NCBI GenBank assembly: GCA_022496205.1
Contig: WTXD01000080.1
Location: 1-64,000, forward strand
DNA length: 64,000 bases
Direction: 5' to 3'
Source of the DNA: Gloeopeniophorella convolvens
Taxonomy: Eukaryota; Basidiomycota; Agaricomycetes; Russulales
Made by a program: the position numbers and the translations under genes. The notes below the pieces were generated by a model. The model saw nothing but the letters and a program-made list of their open reading frames with translations. It made no database searches and was not told where the DNA came from. The first letter of the stretch is position 1. Each line of letters starts with the position of its first letter. Positions 36,263 to 47,428 of the stretch are shown piece after piece.

Positions 36263-38949
36263 TTAGGGATGCTCATCCAGCCACTCCCCGATACGTTCGG
36301 CGAGTTCGGCCTTCTTCCCTGAAAGCGCCAAACCTTTACTTTTCAGGAACGCCTTTAATTAGGAGCACACCAAATCAGGCTCAACGCAGCGGCAAGGGGA
36401 AGGGGTAACAACGCACTTTCATCTGATCTACTCGCAACTGATACCGGTGAGCAGAGCGTCAGGTCAAGCGAGCGCTGGGAAGTCGGCGCGCGCCGCACGC
36501 ACCTTCATCAAGGCGCCAGTCTCGTAATCCTGACGAAGGTCCGCTTCGGATACGCTGACGTCCTACGCATTATCACTAGTGAGCGTCCCGCAGAGTCGCA
36601 GTATCAAAAAAATTGCAGGGGGCACTCACGGCCTTGCGTTTAGAGCCGGCCACTGGGATCACAACTTTGGCGCTCTCGTCGTCCCGCAACAGTTTTTTCC
36701 ATTCTCTGATTAGCGGGCCTGCCTTCCTTTGGATCGTGCTATTCTTTGGTAGTGTGTGGTCTTCGAACGACTTTTCGTCGAACTCTTCGCGGAACGCGCT
36801 TGCTTCGAGCTGCGCATAATGAAAGGCCAGCGCTGACGCCGCACAAACACGTCAGACGGCGCTCGAGATACACGGGCAAAACCCACCGGGGTTGGGATAG
36901 GAGTCAGGCGGGTATGCGCCGTTCTTGATTGCAAGCTTGGAGATAAACGATTTCGCGGCGTCTACAAGTTCCTTCCCCGCTACATGTGGTGTACGTAGAT
37001 CAGCCAAGGTGTAGTTCGATGAAGATATTCCGATATAGAGTACCTCTGGAGTTCTCCTCGACTGGCGCAGAACGTATGTCATCTGCGAAAGGCAGTGGAA
37101 TCAGGTGGAAGCCACCCGGTTCGGCCCACCCTTGGCCCTCGCCCTCTTCCTGGGGCAGCAGCGCGCAGAACGTCGGCACGGAGTTGCTTCGCGTGAGCGC
37201 GCGTACGATACCGATCTTGCCCTTCTCCACCATAGAAGAGAGAAGCGCCGTGAAAGTGCGCCGACTGCCGGCGTATGCGCCTTCGTCCGGGTAGATGAAG
37301 GTGGAGTGTTTTATATTGTCTTCAAAGGCGAGCTCGGAACGATCTTTGAAGCCAAGGAGCTTGAGGCTGGGCTCAAGATCAAACGTCCGAAGGGAGCGCA
37401 CTTCCTCCACGGTGTAGAAGACCTAGGGGTGGGTGATATCCGTAAGAAAGAATGCACAAAGGACGGGCGGTTGATGCTTACGCGCCGACCAGGGCGCACG
37501 GAGCGGGTGCTGAAGCCATGCTCCTGAGTGTCATCTCCCCCGCCAACCGCATTCAAGTCTATGCCAAACAGTACGCTGCTCTTGTCCACGTTTGTTTCTC
37601 GCTCCTTTGACGCCCACGGATGATGAGCCATATGACCGCTCTGCTCGCGGTCGCTCACGTACCTCATCCACATATGTCGTTCGGCTCTCCGCAACCTCCA
37701 TTCGGTCTCCTAAATCCACGAAGTGCCTATATGCACCCCTCTTCTGCTCTGTCACAAGACCATAGCCCTTGATACCGATGATAAGGTCTGGGGCGAGCTC
37801 AAATGGGATGCTGAACAACGCGCGTTTAGGAACCTCGTGAAAGCGCATTTGCTCGAGCAATTCATCGAGACGGGATATGGAAAGTGCGACAGGAAGTGAC
37901 CCTGAGTTGGCATCTGGAGGGTCGTCTATATCATCTGAGACGAGAACTCCCTGTCCCCCGGGTTAGGCAGAGGAGTGCATAGACGGCAATATGCACGTAC
38001 TGCCCAGAATTTGTGTGGGTAGAACGGGCTGCTGTCCTCGCTTATAAAGAACGGTTCAACTGTGGTGCCCCCTTGTAGCAGATCCTAATCAAAATGCCAT
38101 CAGGGTAGGAGTGTAAGGTGGGAGGTCGTCTCGCTCACAACCAACGTTGTACGTGCAGAAGTTGTGAGCCGCGGATTGTGCGAAGACGCAAGCGGGTCAT
38201 CGTTGTCCGTTATCAAAAAGATGCGCTTTGTTGCCGTCTTCGGTGCACTGGGAAAGCAAGCTAGCGGATAGGCTTCGGTGGCTGGAGCCGGGAAGTTCGA
38301 CGTACCCATCCCGCAGAATCCAGTTGCAACTTGTGAAGACGTCTCCAACTGGGATGTGCTTCTCTGTCGGTGGGTAAGTTTCACGAAGTAGGTCAGGGTT
38401 TTCGCGAGCCTCTAGAATATTGATAAGCTCAGGGGGAAGCCCGAAGACGGATGCCGCCAACCGTCAATCAGCTGGGTAAGGTCCAAAATTGTTGGTGCTT
38501 TAATGGTAGCTATTGGTTGGTACACGAATGTTCCCTTCTTGATTTCTGAGCCTGTACCATTCTCGTTTCTCTTAGTCTGTGAGATCCGTTCGTCACATGG
38601 TGCCGTCCAAGACGAGCGAGAGGCACACCGTATTATAGAACATGATGCCGACAGAGTCGCTAGGCCCGACTACGACCTTTGTCTTCTGTATCTGCACTGC
38701 AGCATCAAGAGCAGTCAGAAATCGAGATGTCTTGGCATTTTCATAGTTTAGGTCGTCACGCAGGGCGAGCATGGACTCTGAGCAGTCGATGGCGAACAAA
38801 ATGACGTCACGCTTGCTCTCGAAGAACTGTATCATTCACAAGGTTTAGCGAGCGGTGAAGGCAGTAGTAATGTACGGGCACACCGAGTTGTCCTGGAGCT
38901 CTTCCTCCTCATCGTCATCCAGTCTATTCCAGTTGTCGTAAGGCGCCAT
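36263..38949 (-). CDS. KU70: Ku70, DNA double-strand-break end-binding subunit
   Basis: Start ATG 38949 (MAPYDNWNRLDDDEEEE, acidic leader), stop TAA 36265-36263. The vWA domain reads RDVILFAIDCSESMLAL... VVGPSDSVGIMFYNT, then NGTGSEIKKGTFVYQPI and LEARENPDLLRETYPP. The Ku beta-barrel/core follows: FEVPKRA-like MRFHEVPKRALFSIPFELAP, EVRSLRTFDLEPSLKLLGF, SSMVEKGKIGIVRALTRSNS, LPFADDIR. The Ku C-terminal arm comes next, and finally a SAP domain (GLALSGKKAELAERIGEWLDEHP). Ku70 pairs with Ku80 to bind broken DNA ends in the nucleus for non-homologous end joining, and also acts at telomeres. About ten short introns are present. The start is 359 bp from the divergent SdhC start. Confidence 0.94.
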
Positions 38950-39308
38950 GGCTCTTGGTTCTCTTGGGGATGTCGGTGAAAGGTAGTCTTCGCTTGGACT
39001 TGAGGCTTCGCTTTGGAGACTTAGGTGTAGAAATTTCTCAGAGGAGCTTCGATGCTATCGCAAGGGAGGCAGATGGGTGTATTTACTGAAGTTTTGTGAA
39101 GAGCGATGACCGCGGCGCGTCGTGGCAGTCGGACGCGCTGTGGAAGTGAAGGCACGTGCGGGTATGCGTGACGGCGTTGCACGTGAAAGCACGTGAATGT
39201 CGGGAAAGGCAGGCGGAGTTTGGCGGTCGTCCCCGGTCGTCCCGCTCACCAGCCTGTTCACCCCCTTCAACCTTCTCCTCGATCGGCGTCGTCGAACCCA
39301 CTCTCAAC
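38950..39308. promoter_or_regulatory. Divergent promoter region Ku70 / SdhC
   Basis: 359 bp separate the two ATGs. A short repeated motif, GTGAAGGCACGTGCGGG / GTGAAAGCACGTGAATG (about 39145-39195), contains two CACGTG E-boxes (39153-39158 and 39189-39194). Confidence 0.55.
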
Positions 39309-40076
39309 ATGAATTGTACTCGTGCCGTCGGCTTTGGACCAGCTTTGCGAAGTGCCGCATTTGCTCCTAAGCTCGGTATGTCAAGTTTGGCGCACCTGCA
39401 AATCCTAGTGACCTGCTTAACGCCTCACGTCAGCCCGCAATCCCGCTGCCCTCCGCTCCTCTGCCCTCAGACGGTGAGATGGCTCGCCTGATCTATCTTC
39501 TCCTAGATTTTCTTACCACTGCTACTTGGCAGCTCCGTGCAGACACAGTCCTTGAAGCCCGATGATGCCACTGTCATCCTGAACACCCAGCGTCTCAAGC
39601 GTCCCTCAAGCCCTCATTTCACCATTTACCAGCCTCAACTCACATGGCTTGGATCTATCGCCAACCGTGTCACCGGAACTGGGCTTTCAGTCTGTGCGTG
39701 TACTTTACCTCCTGTCCCACAGGGGGTTTGCTAACCGCCTGCCGCAAATAGTACTGTATGGCTTTTCTCTGGCCTACCTCGTCGCACCAAGCACCTTCAG
39801 CAGCGCGAACATCGTCGAGGTGGTTGCTGGTCTTCCGGACGTGGTCAAGATTGCCGGAAAGACCATTCTCGCGGCGCCGTTCGCTTTCCACTCGCTCAAT
39901 GGTCTGCGTCACCTCGCCTGGGACACTGGAAAATGTGCGCTATCTCTGTACCCCCGTACTCCAATGGGAGGCTGACCGAATCAAATTCAGTCCTTTCTTT
40001 GAAGGGGGCGTACCGTACAGGATACGCTGTCCTTGGCGCGACTGCGGTCAGCACCGTCGTGCTCGTACTGCTTTAG
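39309..40076 (+). CDS. SDH3: Succinate dehydrogenase cytochrome b subunit (complex II, SdhC/Sdh3)
   Basis: Five exons (39309-39375, 39434-39473, 39533-39693, 39752-39934, 39991-40076) give 178 residues. An Arg/Ala/Ser-rich leader without acidic residues ([22 protein letters not shown]...) looks like a mitochondrial presequence. The mature part has [30 protein letters not shown], the quinone-site segment with conserved Ser and Arg. It also has three membrane helices and [16 protein letters not shown], whose His is the heme b ligand. It anchors the Sdh1/Sdh2 catalytic subunits to the inner membrane with Sdh4 and passes electrons from succinate to ubiquinone. Confidence 0.94.
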
Positions 40077-41147
40077 GGAACTGTCTTGCCACCAACTCGT
40101 AGTGAACTTTGTGTAGACTGGCACGGATGAGTGAATCGAACAACATTGCGTGGTATCGAAGCTTTTGGCATCTGTGTGTTTCGCTGTTACCTCTGAACAT
40201 CACCATCGTCGTGCTCAGGGCTTCTTAGCTCACCACGGACGGAAAGAGTAACACATCCACCTCAGCTTCAGCTCGTATTTGTCGAAGGGATACGGACGTT
40301 GCCATTATCGACTGCCATACGCCAACCATACTTACTACATCATGTGTACTCATAAACCCAAGACCCAACCGCGAGCCTGAACTGACACATAGGCCACTCT
40401 TCGGGGTGCTGCAGGCATGTACATCCGACATCAAGATTGGTAGACTATTTTATCCCTCCAGCTCCTGTGTGCGCATACTGCCCCACGCTTGCTCGGTCCG
40501 CCGAAGATGATCAGAACATTAGCGACGTTGCCAGTGAGCCCGTCCTCACGTGTATTTTCTTCGCGATGTCCGACTCACCATCCGACAGATGCCTACCACC
40601 GATATCATTGGGATCAAGTGGGAATGCTTTCTGGGCACAAATTCTCCGGTACCAACTGGCAGACTCGACGCAGCGTCTTGCTGGGGTGCGCTAGCGCCCG
40701 AGATGCAGCTTGCTCCCCCGCCGCGCGCGCTGCTATACGACTCGTCCCGCTCGGTGTAATCGAACCCGCGCACCCGAGGCCACCCGCGGTACTGCCCGCT
40801 GCGACACGGGCACTGTGTGTGTGCGCATACATGACCACGGCAAGTGCGGTGCAACGGCCCGGTGGAGAGGTACCGCGAGACGCTGCGCGTATGCAAATCA
40901 GGGGAGAGGAGTCGAGGGTGACTGGATGGTGAGACCCTCGGTGCCTGGGCAAGCGAAGCGTCGATTCGACACGCCATAGAGTTTCATAGGCGTGCATCAA
41001 TCATGCAAGTCACTCGAAATGTCCTATGGCATTGAAAGCCAGGAGTCAAAGCGAGTAGTGCATACGGTATATCACAACATCATGTTCAATGCATCCCATG
41101 AACGATCGTACAGCCTGCGATGGGATAATGCTAAGCCATCTAGATAA
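40077..41147. other. Intergenic between convergent SdhC and glutaredoxin genes
   Basis: 1.07 kb; no gene recognised. The minus frames 40546-40977 and 40614-41000 overlap each other and plus-strand frames and have no motif. Confidence 0.5.
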
Positions 41148-41971
41148 CTACGCAGAGATGGTCTCCGCAAGCTCCCCGCTATCTGCCATCTCAGTGACAA
41201 CGTCGAGGCCTCCGACGAAGTCGCCTTTGATAATCAACTGAGGAAACGTGGGCCAGTTGTTGACTTTTTTCAGGCCTGCAATACCACATGATCAGACTTA
41301 AAAGAGACCGGAAATATATCCGATCAACTCACCCTGCCGAACAGAATCATCGGTGAGGATATCGAAGTGAGTGAACTCGACCTTTCTGTCGCGGAGCAAC
41401 GCGACCATGCGCCGAGAGAAACCGCAGCGCGGCGCGTCTGGCTCCCCCTTCATAAAGAGAACGACGTCTGACTTGCGCATGAGACCGTTAAGACGCTGGT
41501 GGAGCTCCTCATCAGTCTCGACCTTCTCTGCGGCGGCTGGTGACTGGTCGGTATGCGCGAGTGGTGCGGGTGTACCAGGTGCACGGACGTGCTTAGCGAT
41601 GGCCTGAGTGAGAGCAGACGCATCTGCGCCGGATATGCGCTCCAGTAGTGTATGTCCCTGAGTAGACGCGTGAGAGGTGAAGATGGAGGGATTGTCACAG
41701 GGTGGCGTACCCGGAGCACGATAAAGGTAGGCACGGCCTCAATGCCGAACGATTCGGAGATGTCGCTGAACTCCTCTGCCTCTATCTGGAGGGCCAGCAC
41801 GGTGGGGTACTTGCGTGCAAGCTCGCTGACGACCTCGTTCATCTGGGCGCACGGCGCGGCCCAAGGCGCCCAGAAGTTAAGTAGGGAGACGCGCTGAAGG
41901 TCTCTGGAGAGCAGGTCCTGGAAGTTCTCTACGGAGGTGACGACATGGAAGTTTCCCGGGAGTGCGGCCAT
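41148..41971 (-). CDS. Monothiol glutaredoxin with thioredoxin-like domain (Grx3/Grx4 type)
   Basis: Start ATG 41971, stop TAG 41150-41148; two introns (about 41712-41658 and 41333-41277). The N-terminal thioredoxin-like domain has [18 protein letters not shown], the degenerate WAPWAAPC site typical of Grx3/4/PICOT, and [10 protein letters not shown]. After a ~50-residue Ala/Pro linker comes the glutaredoxin domain: [22 protein letters not shown] with the CGFS site, [14 protein letters not shown], then the glutathione and cluster loop [33 protein letters not shown] proteins bind a glutathione-ligated [2Fe-2S] cluster as dimers and regulate iron-responsive factors and cytosolic iron delivery. 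The gene is divergent from HUS1, 270 bp between starts. Confidence 0.94.
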
Positions 41972-42241
41972 GGTGAACGGAGTGTATGATAGTAGAGGGA
42001 GGAGGACGAGAGCGATGGCCGAGGACGGAGCTGACTGAGAGCTGTCGGCGGCGGTCGCACAAGATTGCGCACACAGCGGATGATCTAATCAGATATTCAC
42101 ACCGCTGGCCATGGCCCAATCGCGGCGTCCAAATCATGCGCGTCACTCGTCCGCGTCATCTGACACGCGTCCCTCTGCGCGTCGCCGCGTCCGAGCAAAG
42201 CTGTTCCGCGTTCCGTCACCTGCCCGCCCTCATAGGCTCTC
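41972..42241. promoter_or_regulatory. Divergent promoter region glutaredoxin / HUS1
   Basis: 270 bp separate the two start codons, so both promoters lie in or overlap this interval. No TATA box is evident. Confidence 0.5.
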
Positions 42242-43391
42242 ATGCGCTTCCGCGCCACCATCCAAAATGTTCAAACCTTTTATCGTGAGTGTATACAATA
42301 TAGCTGGAAATGCGCTAAATCATAATTAGGCTTAATACAGACAGTCGAGAAGCTGCAGAAGAAATGCATCATCAAGTTCAGCGACACCGCCATGCGTATC
42401 ATCTGCAACAACGAAGAAGGCGGAGTACAGGTCTGGTCGTGCGTTGTTCGTTTCTTTGCTCGTTCCTTGCGCCACCTGATTATTCTTAGGAAGATTCGGG
42501 TAGATGCGCTATTTACGGACTACCGCATTCTCTCCCATTCCAACAATGAAATCACGCTCAATCTACCCACCGAGGCACTCTCCACAGCTCTACGATCTGC
42601 CGCTGCAGAGCACACAGGGGCGAATGAGGTCGTAATGAAGCTCGCAAAGAAGAACAATATCCCTGTGCTGAGCTTTGAGATCTTCGGGACAACAAACATG
42701 GGCCGCCGGGTTAAGGTCGCCCACGACGTGCGAATAGAAGTGATGAAGCCCGCGGACGTCGCTCTCCTGACGGAACCGCGGTGTCCCGAGCCTGACGTAC
42801 ATCTTTTCATCTGTGCCTGTATGCGTTCATGCACATACATCTCCAGGTTCAAATCATGCTTCCGCCCCTTGCCAAGATGCGCACAGTCGTCGAACGCATG
42901 CGTACACTCTCAGACATCATTGCCGTTCGGGCCAACTCTTCGGGTTGTCTTCAGCTTTCGGCGAGCACCGAGGTCGTAAAGGCCGATATCACTTGGAACA
43001 ATTGCACCCACCCACGGATGTGTGAGTGACACTTGGCGCACGCTTCGTAAAGCCCTGACACCCTCTTCTAGCTGCAGACGGTGCATCACAGGCTAATCCT
43101 GATGCAGAAGACGACGACAATGGTGAGGATCACGAAAAGCCCGACCCACAGCAACTTTTCAGCGTGCTTGTGCATACGCGGAGTTTCTTGAAGTTCCTGA
43201 ACGCACACACTGTGTCAAAAACGACGATTGCATGTGAGCGAGGACCATCCTTCATCTTGGCACCCTGACAACATTGCGTATTCCCAGGTATATGCCAAGG
43301 ACATTGTCTGATCTTATTCGTCTACATCGGGGACTCCGCGGATGTCGGTGGCGTCCTGACATTTTATATTCCCTCCGTACTCAATGACTGA
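42242..43391 (+). CDS. HUS1: HUS1, subunit of the 9-1-1 DNA-damage checkpoint clamp
   Basis: Six exons (42242-42284, 42345-42438, 42490-42796, 42847-43021, 43072-43233, 43288-43391) give 294 residues. The start MRFRATIQNVQTFY and the next segments KLQKKCIIKFSDTAMRIICNNE, NEITLNLPTEALSTALRSA, VVMKLAKKNNIPVLSFEI and VIVMLPP-like VQIMLPPLAKMRTVVERM are the PCNA-like repeats of HUS1. The end FLKFLNAHTVSKTTIACICQGHCLILFVYIG also matches. HUS1 forms a ring with RAD9 and RAD1 loaded at damaged DNA in the nucleus to activate ATR/Mec1 signalling. An acidic insert (DAEDDDNGEDHEKPD) lies before the last strands. The length is near the ~280 residues of human HUS1. Confidence 0.93.
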
Positions 43392-43638
43392 CCGACTGAC
43401 CGTATGTAACGAGATGGGGCAACAGATGACTGTATCATACTGTATAGAATACATTATTCCGAATGAGACCCGGGACAATTGTCTCACAGAGATGAAATGC
43501 CAGGCGAAGCCGGTACTGAGTAGCATTAGGACCAGAACCCAGGGAGTAAATGTGACCACGAACGAATGTCCCACCGAACAAGCGCCAACGACAACCCTCT
43601 AGCCCGACCTAACCCACTTTCTGGACCATCCCATCCTA

Positions 43639-44223
43639 TCACTCCGCAAACAAAGCCGGAAGATCACTCATTTCGAGTAACACCACGCCGGCTTCCTCTA
43701 GCTCGGCCTCTATCTCGGCCTCAACCTCCTGTGCGGGTGTGACAGTGCCGCCCGCCCATATTTCTTCCCGGTCATAAGTCGCGTGCGCGCCGCGGATGAG
43801 CAGAACGCTGTTCCCGCGGCCAAGCGCAGCGCTGCACGTCGCGCGCACGCAGAAGTCGCTCTGCAACCCGACGACGACAAGCTCCGCGTCGCGCGCGACG
43901 AGCGTGCCGAGTGGCGTGCCAGCGAACGCGTTGTTCTTCCGCTTATCCAAGACAGGCTCACCCGGAGCGGGCTCCAGCGCTAGCGCGTGCCCGGGGGCGC
44001 CTGGCTCGTCCACGTCGCCTGTGCCGCCGCAGTGCCGCACGTGCACGATGAGTGGCGGGTGTACTGCGCTGCGGGCGGTGGCGAGGACGCGTTCGAGGTT
44101 CGCGCGCACCATGACTGCAGCGGGAACGCCGCGCTCGCCGAGGATGCCGACTTGGGCGGCGAGAATGAGGAGCACGCAGTGCGGCTTAGAGAGCTCGAAG
44201 GGTTCGGGATGCGTCAAGGACAT
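43639..44223 (-). CDS. Isochorismatase-like hydrolase lacking the usual catalytic Asp
   Basis: Single exon, start ATG 44223 (MSLTHPEPFELSKPHCVLL), 194 residues. The fold of cysteine hydrolases is clear: an N-terminal LLILAAQVGILGERG strand, PPLIVHVRHCGG, PGEPVLDKRKNNAFAGTPL with the active-site Lys, and VVVGLQSDFCVRATCSAAL with the nucleophilic Cys. A VPAAQVH-like TVTPAQEVEAEIEAEL follows. The first triad member, normally the Asp of I-D-x-Q, is Ala here (codon GCC at 44160-44158), so only Lys and Cys remain. GC content is high (many CGC/GCG codons). Family members hydrolyse isochorismate, nicotinamide or N-carbamoyl substrates; no substrate can be assigned, and this one may be inactive. Confidence 0.82.
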   Translation of the reverse strand: MSLTHPEPFELSKPHCVLLILAAQVGILGERGVPAAVMVRANLERVLATARSAVHPPLIVHVRHCGGTGDVDEPGAPGHALALEPAPGEPVLDKRKNNAFAGTPLGTLVARDAELVVVGLQSDFCVRATCSAALGRGNSVLLIRGAHATYDREEIWAGGTVTPAQEVEAEIEAELEEAGVVLLEMSDLPALFAE

Positions 44224-44942
44224 GGTGCGCTGATGGTAGGTACGAGGTGAACGCGGGCCGCTGCCTGCGCGGCGAGGCGCGCGGTGAGTCCACTGAGATG
44301 CCCCGCGCACTGAATGCAGATTGTACAGTCATGCTACATGCGGCGGCAATGCCGCTTTCGACGCCGTCCCTAATTTACGCGCGCGTGCAATCGCGCCAGC
44401 TGCACGTGCATCCTGCATCCTCTGCTACACGCCGCTTGGTACTGCGCGACCCGCGGCAGCACAGAGGTCCCCGGTCCCAGTGCATCCTGAAAGGACCCCC
44501 AAAATGTATCGCGAAAGTTGATGTTCGCCGCCAAGCAAGCCGTGTGTCCAGCCGAGCACCCTCAACGTGTCAGATATTTTTTCCGAGTGCCTGCGATCAC
44601 GTAATTATAGGGCTCGAGCCGCGATGGCACGCCGCCGCGTACAAGAGTTCCAGAATGGCTCATTCGTGAAAACACTAGTGTGGCAGCTCGGATTGGGGGG
44701 GGGGAGGGCATCGGCCTCGTGCAGTCGGATGTGCTGGTTTTGAAACACAGGTTCCAACGGGCTATGTAGAAGACAATTCTTGGGATAGGCTGCCATGACA
44801 GCATCGGGCAGGATCGGATGGCGAGTGGAATTTCGAACTTTGTGAGGGCGTGTTGGACCGCGTGGGTGCCAGCACGGTGTGATCGTGATCAAAATCACAA
44901 GCTACCGAATATACGATCCTAGCCCAATCCTGCGGATGACAC
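44224..44942. other. Intergenic between isochorismatase-like gene and DUF6535 copy 1
   Basis: 720 bp, no gene recognised. An 11-G tract lies at 44694-44704. Confidence 0.5.
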
Positions 44943-47062
44943 TCATGGGTCGGCTGTATGCCTAACCTGTCCGTTGTCCCCCGGCGATTGCATACCGGCT
45001 CCTGTGGTGTCTGGCCTCCTACTCGGTTCGAGGGTCCCGCCGTTACTACCCCTGACATTTCCTATCGCTCGGCGCTCGCCGCCCAGTTCCCTCATGGGAA
45101 CGCCAAAGTCATCGGTGATGTACGCCAATGCGTCGAGCAATTGTGTGAAGCCACGCCCAAGCGTACGGTGGTAGACATTTCTGATGCTCTGAGGCGTCGT
45201 GGATTCGGGTAGAGGCTGTGGGAGACCTTGTGAGCCTTGATTGCGAACATCCGCAATTTGTGAGACCTGTTTGTAGACGTCAACGAGCGCGCGCTGGACC
45301 GGGGACGCCGCTTGCGCCCACGGTCTGCCCCAGGACAGCTCCAGCCCGAGCGTATCGAAGGCCACGAAGTCGGCAACCAGGTGCGCAACGCCGTCCGCAT
45401 ATGACCCGCGCAGGTGTGGGAGGAGATCCGTCACGACCCCGCAGACCAGGATGATGTGCACGTTGGTGCGCAGGTCCCCGGGCTGGTTGGCGAACTCGCG
45501 GAGAGCCGGTGGAACGTCGAGCAGCTCGAAGATCGTGCTGCGCATCTCCGCACGAATGTCCTCGTTGAGCGGGCTGATGGTCCAGTGAAAGGTATGAGCA
45601 TACCCATACAGTGGGTTCATCAACGCCTGCGCAAGACGTGCCGTGGTGGCGATGCGTGGGTCAACATTTGTGCTTTGGCAGAAGATTGGTATCCACGTAG
45701 GGGCTTTGCTCAATAGAGGCTCAAGGTTTGGGATCAGCACGCGCAGTGCACCATGCTGCTGGATCGGAGAGGCCAGCGCAAGATCCCATGTTGCGCGCAG
45801 GCACACCGCCGCGCGCTGCGACGCCACGGAGGCAGGGAGCTCCCCGCCTTGCTTGCAGGTGTCGAACAGCTGGAGTAATGCGTCTGACAGTTCCCTAACG
45901 CGGTCCTTCACGAGGCCGTGCAGTGCGGACGCTGCGCCGCAAGTGTCGGCGACGGCGTGAACTGCGTCAAAGAAATCCTCGTATTCTTGATCCGTCTCCA
46001 GTGCGTCAAACTCCCAGCAGAGTGCAGGACTCATGCGGTCTTCGTCGAGTTCGAGTGCTGGCCTGCACCACCCTCAACTACACCCTTCATGTTTTGCGAA
46101 AACCGCCCGTGATAGTTGGCCCACCAGAGGCTCCAGTTGGGCTCCCGCATGATAACGCGACATTGGAGAAGGTGGCAGATCCAGCGGACATTGTAGGGTA
46201 TCATGACGGGGATGAGCGTGAGGCGCCAAAGGACAGGCGACAATGGGTCTGATATGGGCTGTTCAGGAACACGAGAGGGAGCACGGACAATAACATGTAT
46301 ATCCCTGTGATTCCTGAAACGCAGGCGACGACGACGTAGGCTACAGTGTGGCTGTTGGGGAAGAGAAACTCGACCATTCCGGCTAGGAACAGGAAGACGG
46401 AGACATGCAGAATGGCTGGGACGAGCTCGAGGGTCTTGGATATGTGCGAGTTCACGACACCTTCGAATATGAAGGCGCGCAGGCGCGCACGGGTGTAAGG
46501 GTCGGAATGGTTGCCAGGGTGGGCAGCTTGCACATACTTCCGAGCCCACTGCTGCATGAGCGTAGCACCAAGCGCGCAAGTCAGGCTCAGGCAAAGACTT
46601 AGAAACCAAAGAATGTTGACACGAATTCCAGACGACGGCGTCTTGAAGATGGCAACGAGGGTGGAAGGGAAGAGGAGGTGTTGGGATTGGACAGCTGCTG
46701 CGAGATTTGTGTGAGGAGAAAGACGGTCGTGTCTCCGGAGTCCGGCTGCAGAAGCTTGTAGCTTTCAATGATGAAAGCAGCGACCATCGTTGAGAATAAC
46801 CCAGTCTGTCACCGGTGTCAGGATTCTGTGTATAAGTGGGAAGGACAACATACGTCAGGATGTAGATACTCACGAAAATAAGGACTCCATCCGCGTCAGC
46901 CTTCCAAGTCTCCGCCAACTCCTTGTCATACGCTTCAGCCCGGTGTAGGTGCCTCAACCATAACTTCGTTAGGACTTCCTTGGGGTTCTCGCGGACACCT
47001 GCGTTAATTTTCAATGCAAAGCACGGTAAACAGACAGCTAAGTACATACTTTCCGCAGGCAT
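44943..47062 (-). pseudogene. DUF6535 membrane protein, copy 1, with three apparent frameshifts
   Basis: The likely start is ATG 47062 (MPAES, intron to VRENPKEVLTKLWLRHLH). Next come KELAETWKADADGVLIF, an intron, and TGLFSTMVAAFIIESYKLL, the N-terminal DUF6535 core. LWFLSLCLSLTCALGATLMQQW, VVNSHISKTLELVPAILHV and FLFLAGMVEFLF supply three to four membrane helices. After that comes MSPALCWEFDALETDQEYEDFF with a ~350-residue helical C-terminal region. The parts lie in different frames. Breaks fall near 46655-46685, near 46244 (FLNSPYQT to PLSPVLWRL) and near 46062 (VVEGGAG to PALELDEDR). None has room for a normal intron. It is therefore a recent pseudogene or carries sequence errors. The function of DUF6535 is unknown. 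Confidence 0.75.
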
Positions 47063-47428
47063 CGTGTTCGGACAGGGAATTCCTCGAATCCTTGCGGGTG
47101 ACTGGGGTGAGACATGGTAGAATACGGCAAGAAGCGAGCGACTTGATTCTTCCAAGGAGAAGCACTGTCACAGGGTCAGTTACTACTACTGGTTGCTGTG
47201 TTGATGCCGGAAAAGCCCGAGCTGGAACGATTGAATGGATTCAATGAACGTGGTTCGTGTTCAAGAGGCGCGCCGCGACAGTGACCGTGGTCTGGCAGTC
47301 TGAGGCTGGCAACCAACTGGCTGACGGCGATCAGTCCCCCGCGAAACCCGATAACATTCGACATGGACCCATGGAAGGCGAGTCATATAAATTGGATGAT
47401 CTACTCATAGGGTTTATGCGAAAGTATA

